This document shows, piece by piece, positions 15,114-19,833 of a DNA stretch of 19,833 bases (within the stretch, counting starts at the first letter, position 1; each line of letters opens with the position of its first letter). The position numbers were made by a program, and so were the translations under genes. The notes beneath the pieces are model-generated. The model ran no database searches. It had not been told where the DNA came from and was given only the letters and a program-made list of their open reading frames with translations. Source of the stretch: Spirochaetaceae bacterium (GTDB lineage: Bacteria; Spirochaetota; Spirochaetia; Treponematales; Breznakiellaceae); the NCBI GenBank assembly GCA_031256815.1, contig JAIRPU010000156.1, positions 1 to 19,833 of the forward strand, given 5' to 3'.

Positions 15114-16103
15114 TTACCGCTTGGCAATAACGCCTTTAATATCAAAGGTCTTCCGCATCACCGTGATAAACGGGCGGCACCCGAAATAATGTTGAAGGAT
15201 AAACCATGAACGGAATCCTTCTGCTAATTGCTTTGCTACCGGAACAGCCGACGTATAAGCTACTATGCCAGCCGCGCATCCAGAGCCGGCACCAATACCA
15301 GCGCTGTCTACATAATCATGAGTATATGATTTTGCATCTGCATTCGGCTTATTAAAGAATTTATATATCGCAGTGCTTCCAAGCCCAATCAAAAGTCCCA
15401 GTAAAGTAAAACCTGGTACTCCTATAGCAGGTTTCATCTTTTTCCAGACTTTTTTCGTTGTACCGAATTCGTCAACATCGCCGTAATCCATACCAAAATG
15501 GTCAATCAGTTCAATATCCACGGTTGTCATGTATTTGCCTGTTTCCCTATCACAAACAATATTACGGGCAACAACTGAATAATCGTATAGAATATGTACG
15601 GCAAAAGCCAAGCCTTTGCCGTAATCATCAAGAGAAGAGAAACGAGGTTTTGGAATGCCAGCCAACCTTTCGGACAAGTCAATACTTCCTGGAATGTTGT
15701 CGTTGTCCCGCACCGCCTCCCCCAGTTTCTTGTTGATACCTCTAATAAATCGTAGGGTAGACTGATGTTCAAACACCTTTTGAGTAAGCGTTCCTTCCGT
15801 ATCCGGGAAAGGAAACTTGTCCTCATCGCTGCCGTTCATAAAGTGATCAATCAATGCCAGATTGCTTGTCTGCAAATGCCCTGTTGAAGTCAACTTGGCA
15901 AGAACTCTGAACCGATGCTCCAGTTTCTCCCGTGGAAGTTGCGCTTCCTCCGCAATCAATCGCTGCACTGCCGGATCTTTCACTTTTTCAATATCAAACG
16001 GAACCGGATAATGCCAATGTCCATTCTCGCTCCAAACGCCATAAGTCATGTCGTCTTCCAGTTTTTGGTCTGCGTTTTCTGTAATCTTTTTTTCTTCGTT
16101 CAT
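15114..16103 (-). CDS. DUF3289-like protein with an inserted hydrophobic segment
   Basis: The 329-residue protein resembles DUF3289 proteins as I remember them: DDMTYG near the N-terminus (17-22), LIDHFMNG (84-91), IPKPRFSSLDDYGKGLAFAV (150-169), DHFGMDYGD (201-209) and FRSWFILQHYFGCRPF (297-312). DUF3289 is of unknown function and best known from Proteobacteria, where I recall links to secretion-system or toxin loci. Here the last two conserved blocks, normally close together, are separated by a hydrophobic stretch (226-249) and a glycine-rich stretch (268-290) that could enter a membrane. No signal peptide is seen. A strong AGGGAGGA ribosome binding site precedes ATG 16103. It leads an operon with the two secreted paralogues. 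Codon use looks less GCG/CGC-rich than in the flanking core genes, which fits lateral acquisition. The family call is from memory and needs a profile search. Confidence 0.65.
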   Translation of the reverse strand: MNEEKKITENADQKLEDDMTYGVWSENGHWHYPVPFDIEKVKDPAVQRLIAEEAQLPREKLEHRFRVLAKLTSTGHLQTSNLALIDHFMNGSDEDKFPFPDTEGTLTQKVFEHQSTLRFIRGINKKLGEAVRDNDNIPGSIDLSERLAGIPKPRFSSLDDYGKGLAFAVHILYDYSVVARNIVCDRETGKYMTTVDIELIDHFGMDYGDVDEFGTTKKVWKKMKPAIGVPGFTLLGLLIGLGSTAIYKFFNKPNADAKSYTHDYVDSAGIGAGSGCAAGIVAYTSAVPVAKQLAEGFRSWFILQHYFGCRPFITVMRKTFDIKGVIAKR

Positions 16104-16119
16104 TATTCCTCCCTATGGT

Positions 16120-16151
16120 ATTATATGTGTTGGACACTAAGTGCCCAACAC
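16120..16151 (-). promoter_or_regulatory. Promoter with an overlapping 25-bp palindromic operator candidate
   Basis: On the minus strand TTGGGC (16148-16143), a 17-bp spacer and a perfect TATAAT (16125-16120) lie just upstream of the DUF3289-like gene. A palindrome centred on 16139 pairs GTGTTGG (16127-16133) with CCAACAC (16145-16151) and CACT with AGTG inside, 11 of 12 half-site positions matching. It covers the spacer and -35, the usual place for a repressor site. Confidence 0.65.
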
Positions 16152-16239
16152 TCATAGTATACAAAGTATTTCCAAAAAAACAAATTTTTATTTAAAATAG
16201 TTAAAAGCCTTCAAACATAATAGTAATCCGCACTGGTAA

Positions 16240-16317
16240 AACAACAAGCTTGCTTACAAAGCCGCGCCCGCGCTCCGCGCGCTTTGTGTTGTTATGCGGC
16301 CTCCGCCTTAAAAGGCG
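16240..16317. repeat. Second hairpin cluster, upstream of the phosphohexomutase gene
   Basis: ACAAAGC-GCGC (16256-16267, one bulged C) pairs with 16277-16287, and the flanking AACAAC (16240-16245) can pair with GTTGTT (16288-16293) around a 10-nt bulge. GCGG/CCGC (16296-16306) and CGCCTT/AAGGCG (16304-16317) follow. It is GC-rich in an otherwise AT-rich spacer and resembles 149-420 in style but is less perfect. The rest of the 16152-16335 gap shows nothing else. Confidence 0.65.
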
Positions 16318-16335
16318 CGCAAATTATGGCGGCAC

Positions 16336-16365
16336 TTACCATATTAACTCTTTTTGTATTATAAT
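16336..16365 (+). promoter_or_regulatory. Probable promoter for the phosphohexomutase gene
   Basis: A perfect TATAAT (16360-16365) is preceded by TTACCA (16336-16341) at 18 bp, a moderate -35. Initiation would fall near 16372, giving a leader of about 22 nt with GGAAGGA before ATG 16394. Confidence 0.5.
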
Positions 16366-16393
16366 TATCTTTGATTACGGAAGGATTACAGAA

Positions 16394-18124
16394 ATGGATA
16401 AAAACGAAATTTTGGCTAAAGCCAGAGAGTATATAGCCAAAGAAAAAGAAACCCGTTTCAGGGAAGACGTAGAGGCGCTTCTTGCAAAAGAAGACTTCAA
16501 AGAGCTTGAAGATCGTTTTTTTAAACGGCTTGAGTTTGGTACAGGCGGACTTCGCGGTATTATAGGCGGAGGAGACAACCGCATGAACACTCTTGTTGTT
16601 CAAAGCGCTACTCAGGGGCTTGCAAATTATGTTATCAAAACATCGCCGGAAAAAGCGTCCGGCGGCGCTTTAAGCGCTGTTATTGCATACGACAGCCGCC
16701 ATTATTCGCGTGAGTTTGCCGAGGGCGCCGCGCTTGTGCTTGCGGCAAATGGCATTAAAACTTATCTTTTTTCGGGAATGCGTCCCACGCCGGAGCTTTC
16801 GTTTGCCATTCGCGAACTAAAAGCGGATACCGGTATTGTGGTTACGGCCAGTCATAATCCACCAAAGTACAATGGCTACAAAGCTTACTGGAACGACGGT
16901 TCCCAGGTTATTGAGCCTCACGACACAGGCATTATTGACGAAGTTCAATCTGTTAAAGAAATAAAGCAAATGACAAAAGAAACGGCGCTTGAACGCGGTC
17001 TTCTTAAAATCATAGATAAAGAAATAGACGAAAAATACCATGATATGGTTCGTTCAAGGCTTTTCCGGCCTGCCCTGATAAAAGAAAAGGCAAAAGATGT
17101 TAAAATAGTTTACACGCCATTGCATGGAACGGGAGCTATGCATGTAGAAGCCGTACTTGGAAGCATCGGGCTTTCCGTGCTTACCGTGCCTGAACAGCGC
17201 GAAGGGAACGGCGATTTTCCAACGGTGGATTTTCCAAATCCGGAGGAACCGGCGGCGCTTAAAATGGCCATTGAACTTGGCAGGAAGAGCGGCGCAAGCG
17301 TAGTTATGGCAACCGACCCGGATGCCGATCGTTTTGGCGTTGCGGTTCCGCAAAATGGTGATTTTGTACTTATTTCCGGCAACGAAATGGGAAGTTTGCT
17401 TTTGGATTATATATGCCTTTCGCTAAAAGAGCTTGGCAAAATGCCAAAAAACCCTGCATTTGTTAATTCGATTGTTACTACAGGAATGCAGGAGCGTGTA
17501 GGGGCGCTTTATGGCGTTAAACGGCTTGAATGTCTTACAGGATTTAAATGGATAGCCGATCTTATGCGGCAAAGCGATGAAGGAAAAATTCCTGAAAAAA
17601 TTATATATGGAACCGAAGAAAGCTACGGTTATTTAATCGAAAATGAAGTGCGCGACAAAGATGGAGTTTCCGCGGCGGCGCTTACCGCCGAAATGACGCT
17701 ATACTGGCGCAGTAAAGGCAAAACTCTTATTGACCGTTTAAATGAACTTTGGAAAGAATGTGGTTTTTGGATGGAAACAGGCATATCAAAATATTTTGAG
17801 GGCCCTGCCGGGCAATCGGTTATGGCTGGAATTCTTGATGAATTCAGAAAAAATCCTCCCAGGACACTTGGAGGCACAGCGGTTAAAAATGTACGCGATG
17901 TTTTATGCGCCAAAGGGCTGCCAAAAAGTGATGTGCTGCAATTTTATTTGGCGGACGGCACTCTGGTAAGCGCGCGTCCTTCCGGTACCGAGCCTAAAAT
18001 AAAATTTTATGTTTCCGGTTTTGAGAATGTTGGCAAAGATGGAGTTCAGGCGGCTAAAAGCGTTTGCGAAAAAAAGCTTGGCGCAATAAAATCCGAACTG
18101 CAAAAAGTACTTGATGGCCGTTAA
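16394..18124 (+). CDS. Alpha-D-phosphohexomutase (phosphoglucomutase/phosphomannomutase family)
   Basis: The 576-residue enzyme moves phosphate between C6 and C1 of hexoses, supplying sugar-1-phosphates for glycogen, envelope sugars or nucleotide sugars. Motifs: FGTGGLRG near the N-terminus, the phosphoserine loop TASHNPPKYNGYK with S153, the Mg-binding loop DPDADRFG (308-315), the sugar-specificity loop GTEESYGYL, and the phosphate-binding RPSGTEPKIKFY starting at R528. Length fits the long PgcA-like bacterial/PGM2 group. ATG 16394 is preceded by GGAAGGA; the same frame runs open back to 16250, but that part spans the hairpins and the promoter. Glucose versus mannose preference cannot be fixed from sequence. 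Confidence 0.93.
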   Translation: MDKNEILAKAREYIAKEKETRFREDVEALLAKEDFKELEDRFFKRLEFGTGGLRGIIGGGDNRMNTLVVQSATQGLANYVIKTSPEKASGGALSAVIAYDSRHYSREFAEGAALVLAANGIKTYLFSGMRPTPELSFAIRELKADTGIVVTASHNPPKYNGYKAYWNDGSQVIEPHDTGIIDEVQSVKEIKQMTKETALERGLLKIIDKEIDEKYHDMVRSRLFRPALIKEKAKDVKIVYTPLHGTGAMHVEAVLGSIGLSVLTVPEQREGNGDFPTVDFPNPEEPAALKMAIELGRKSGASVVMATDPDADRFGVAVPQNGDFVLISGNEMGSLLLDYICLSLKELGKMPKNPAFVNSIVTTGMQERVGALYGVKRLECLTGFKWIADLMRQSDEGKIPEKIIYGTEESYGYLIENEVRDKDGVSAAALTAEMTLYWRSKGKTLIDRLNELWKECGFWMETGISKYFEGPAGQSVMAGILDEFRKNPPRTLGGTAVKNVRDVLCAKGLPKSDVLQFYLADGTLVSARPSGTEPKIKFYVSGFENVGKDGVQAAKSVCEKKLGAIKSELQKVLDGR

Positions 18125-18152
18125 TTTGTTAAGTTAAGGGTATTTGTTAAAC

Positions 18153-18785
18153 ATGGAAGAGTTAAAATCTACAGAAAGTCTCGACCGGGAAATTGAGGCG
18201 GACGCGCAAAATAAAGCCGCCAAAATCAAAAAAAACGCCGCGGCAAATATAGAAAAATCCAGAAATGAATGGCATGAACGGCTTAAGGCGGCGCTGGAAA
18301 AAGAGTCGGCGCATTTTGCCGCGCGGCTTTCCAGCAAAAAATTAGAAAGCGGCGCGCGTCTAAATCTAGATAAAAAACGGCTTAAAGATGAGCTTAGCGC
18401 GCGCTGGCTTAAAGAGGGGGCGGCAAATTTTTTGATTGAGTACCCCAGGGAAGAGCTTTTGGCGGCGCTGTCGCGTTTGTTTACAAGCCGTGTTAAATCA
18501 GCATTTTTTAACGATTTTTCAGCACTTTCAACCTGTATTCCGGTTGTTTTTTATCAAAACCTTTCAAAAGATGAACTTTTTCTCATACTTAACGCCGTAT
18601 TTTCTGATTGCGGTTTGGAGTTAGCTTCTTGGAAATTTGAGGCACAGGAGAGCCAAAATGGAAGAAGCTGGCCCTGTTTAACACTGGAAACAGATGATAT
18701 AAGAATAAATGCGTCTATATCTGACGAAGCAGACGGAATGTTGCTTGAAAAACGCGCCGAATTTGTTCATGCTTTGGAAACGTAA
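18153..18785 (+). CDS. V-type ATPase subunit E-like coiled-coil protein
   Basis: The 210-residue protein has a charged, alanine-rich N-terminal half (about 1-90) predicted as a long helix, then a compact alpha/beta C-terminal half ending LTLETDDIRINASISDEADGMLLEKRAEFVHAL. This layout matches the peripheral-stalk E subunit of V/A-type ATPases, which links the catalytic head to the membrane part. Similarity is in pattern, not strong motifs; FliH-like proteins have a comparable layout. The start is uncertain: ATG 18153 has AAGGG 12 nt upstream, while TTG 18144 is 3 nt after it. The next gene begins 3 nt after its stop and is not a recognisable V-ATPase subunit. Confidence 0.5.
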   Translation: MEELKSTESLDREIEADAQNKAAKIKKNAAANIEKSRNEWHERLKAALEKESAHFAARLSSKKLESGARLNLDKKRLKDELSARWLKEGAANFLIEYPREELLAALSRLFTSRVKSAFFNDFSALSTCIPVVFYQNLSKDELFLILNAVFSDCGLELASWKFEAQESQNGRSWPCLTLETDDIRINASISDEADGMLLEKRAEFVHALET

Positions 18786-18788
18786 AAT

Positions 18789-19833
18789 ATGAGCATTCCC
18801 AAAAAAGCGGCATTGGCATTTGCGGTAAGCGCGTTGTTGTTTGCCGCGTTTGGCGTTCTTGCCTGGTTAAATCTGTTTGGCGTTGTAGAGATGGATTTTT
18901 ACGCGCCTTCGCTTATTGCGCAATCGCAGGAAAAGTTAAAAAAAGAAACGGACGCGCTTTCGGTTTTTTTTGAAGGGCTAACCGATAGATTTTCGCAGAC
19001 TCTTGATAATGGCGCCGTAAAGCGGAGTTTTGCATTAGAGCAGAATCAAATTGATGTTTTTGAACGCCGCAGAATTTTTGGCGAAATGCAAACCGCAATG
19101 CCGGCGTTACAGTGGGTGCGTTTTGTCGATTTGGCCGGTAATAGAATTCATTTTTCCACAGAAGAAGCGGCAGATCTTGCCGTACCCGCCGGCAGTACTA
19201 CGCTGGCTTACCGTGCATGGACGGATGTACCGCGCTATTTTCCAATAACGCCTGATATGGCGCTTGGAAATGGAGGCATAACGTTTGACGGTGAAACAGA
19301 CAGAATTTTATTTTATTTACCAATTTTTGACGAATCCGGCGCAAGGCATGGAGTCGCGCTTTTTTGTGTAACTGCGCGTTCTGTTACCGATGAATTGATT
19401 TCCAAACATTTTATAACTTTTAGCGAACAAATCTCACTTTTTAGCGAACCTCTTGCGATAGTAACAGGGCTTCGCGGCGAGACGGACGGAACTTTGCGCG
19501 GCGCAATTAAGCGTTCATGGATTGAAAGCGCCGCCGGCTGGTCAATTGTGCGCTCCGACCAGGCGGGATACATGATTTTTACCCAAAGCACAAAGCAGAA
19601 TATTAAAGTTGGACTTTTGGTTAACGAAGATATTTTTCATCTTCCATTAGTCTTAAAAGCGCTTATGCTTGCTGTTTTTGGAATAATCGTATACATAGCG
19701 CTTTTTTGGCTGTTAAACCTGCGCCAGGATCCTGTAACGGTTATTCAGCATAGAATGAAACGTCTGCAGATTGAGTTACTGCGTGAGTATTTTGAGCTTA
19801 AAGACGATATGGATTGGGCAGAATGGAAAAAAA
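18789..19833 (+). CDS. Two-TM sensor-like membrane protein, 3' end outside window
   Basis: The frame is open from ATG 18789 to the window end (348 codons). A hydrophobic segment at residues about 6-30 and another at about 285-310 bracket an extracytoplasmic domain of about 250 residues. After the second segment comes a charged helix (RMKRLQIELLREYFELKDDMDW) entering the cytoplasm. This is the layout of Cache-type receptor proteins, including pieces such as LQWVRFVDLAGNRIHFSTEE and ILFYLPIFDESG that read like a Cache/PAS-like sensor fold. No output domain is visible before the window ends, and I do not recognise the family. It sits 3 nt after the subunit-E-like gene and is probably co-translated. 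Confidence 0.7.
   Translation, partial: MSIPKKAALAFAVSALLFAAFGVLAWLNLFGVVEMDFYAPSLIAQSQEKLKKETDALSVFFEGLTDRFSQTLDNGAVKRSFALEQNQIDVFERRRIFGEMQTAMPALQWVRFVDLAGNRIHFSTEEAADLAVPAGSTTLAYRAWTDVPRYFPITPDMALGNGGITFDGETDRILFYLPIFDESGARHGVALFCVTARSVTDELISKHFITFSEQISLFSEPLAIVTGLRGETDGTLRGAIKRSWIESAAGWSIVRSDQAGYMIFTQSTKQNIKVGLLVNEDIFHLPLVLKALMLAVFGIIVYIALFWLLNLRQDPVTVIQHRMKRLQIELLREYFELKDDMDWAEWKK

Noticed and set aside
15107..15145. Upstream start for secreted paralogue 2
   Set aside because: It overlaps the preceding gene and would place 13 residues ahead of a normal signal peptide.
16250..16393. N-terminal extension of the phosphohexomutase
   Set aside because: It spans the hairpins and the TATAAT element; family homology starts at ATG 16394 with its own ribosome binding site.

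Overview
The window reads like a chromosomal segment of a host-associated or anaerobic spirochaete of the Treponema group. The evidence is a cytosolic [FeFe]-hydrogenase-like chemoreceptor, pyruvate phosphate dikinase, a V-type ATPase stalk-like subunit, two tRNA genes without encoded CCA, and many TTG/GCG/CTT codons in moderately GC-rich coding DNA. The assignment is inferred from gene families and style; no rRNA or marker alignment was possible.

Layout. Positions 1-76 hold the tail of an unidentified + strand gene and 108-137 its rho-independent terminator. A dense cluster of perfect hairpins fills 149-420. A promoter at 508-536 drives a flavodoxin-family FMN protein (559-1179), whose stop codon touches a 17-unit array of 10/11-nt repeats (1180-1354). 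An isolated F-type ATP synthase epsilon-like gene follows (1460-1891), converging on tRNA-Leu(GAG).

Positions 2143-7521 form a tight + strand cluster: tsaB, an EamA-transporter/precorrin-2 dehydrogenase fusion, a HemC-CobA-HemD triple fusion and a sirtuin. Two fused polypeptides thus cover porphobilinogen to (siro)hydrochlorin/siroheme, with a transporter domain attached to one of them.

Positions 13822-7577 are read leftward: tRNA-Ser(GCT), ppdK, hisS and a soluble protein joining 2x[4Fe-4S], a modified H-cluster domain, another FeS domain and an MCP signalling tip. The last is best read as a cytoplasmic hydrogen/redox sensor feeding the chemotaxis array.

Positions 16151-13975 are a leftward accessory block: a promoter with a 25-bp palindrome over its spacer, a DUF3289-like protein with an inserted hydrophobic/glycine-rich segment, and two tandem paralogous secreted beta-rich proteins. 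A toxin/immunity or surface system is possible but unproven, and is the best candidate here for an undescribed system.

Positions 16240-19833 return to + strand core genes: another hairpin cluster, a promoter, an alpha-D-phosphohexomutase, a V-ATPase subunit E-like coiled-coil protein, and a two-TM sensor-like membrane protein that runs off the end.

Perfect inverted repeats with unrelated sequences recur at 149-420, 5199-5238, 13681-13718 and more loosely at 16240-16317. One of them lies inside the HemC-CobA coding seam.
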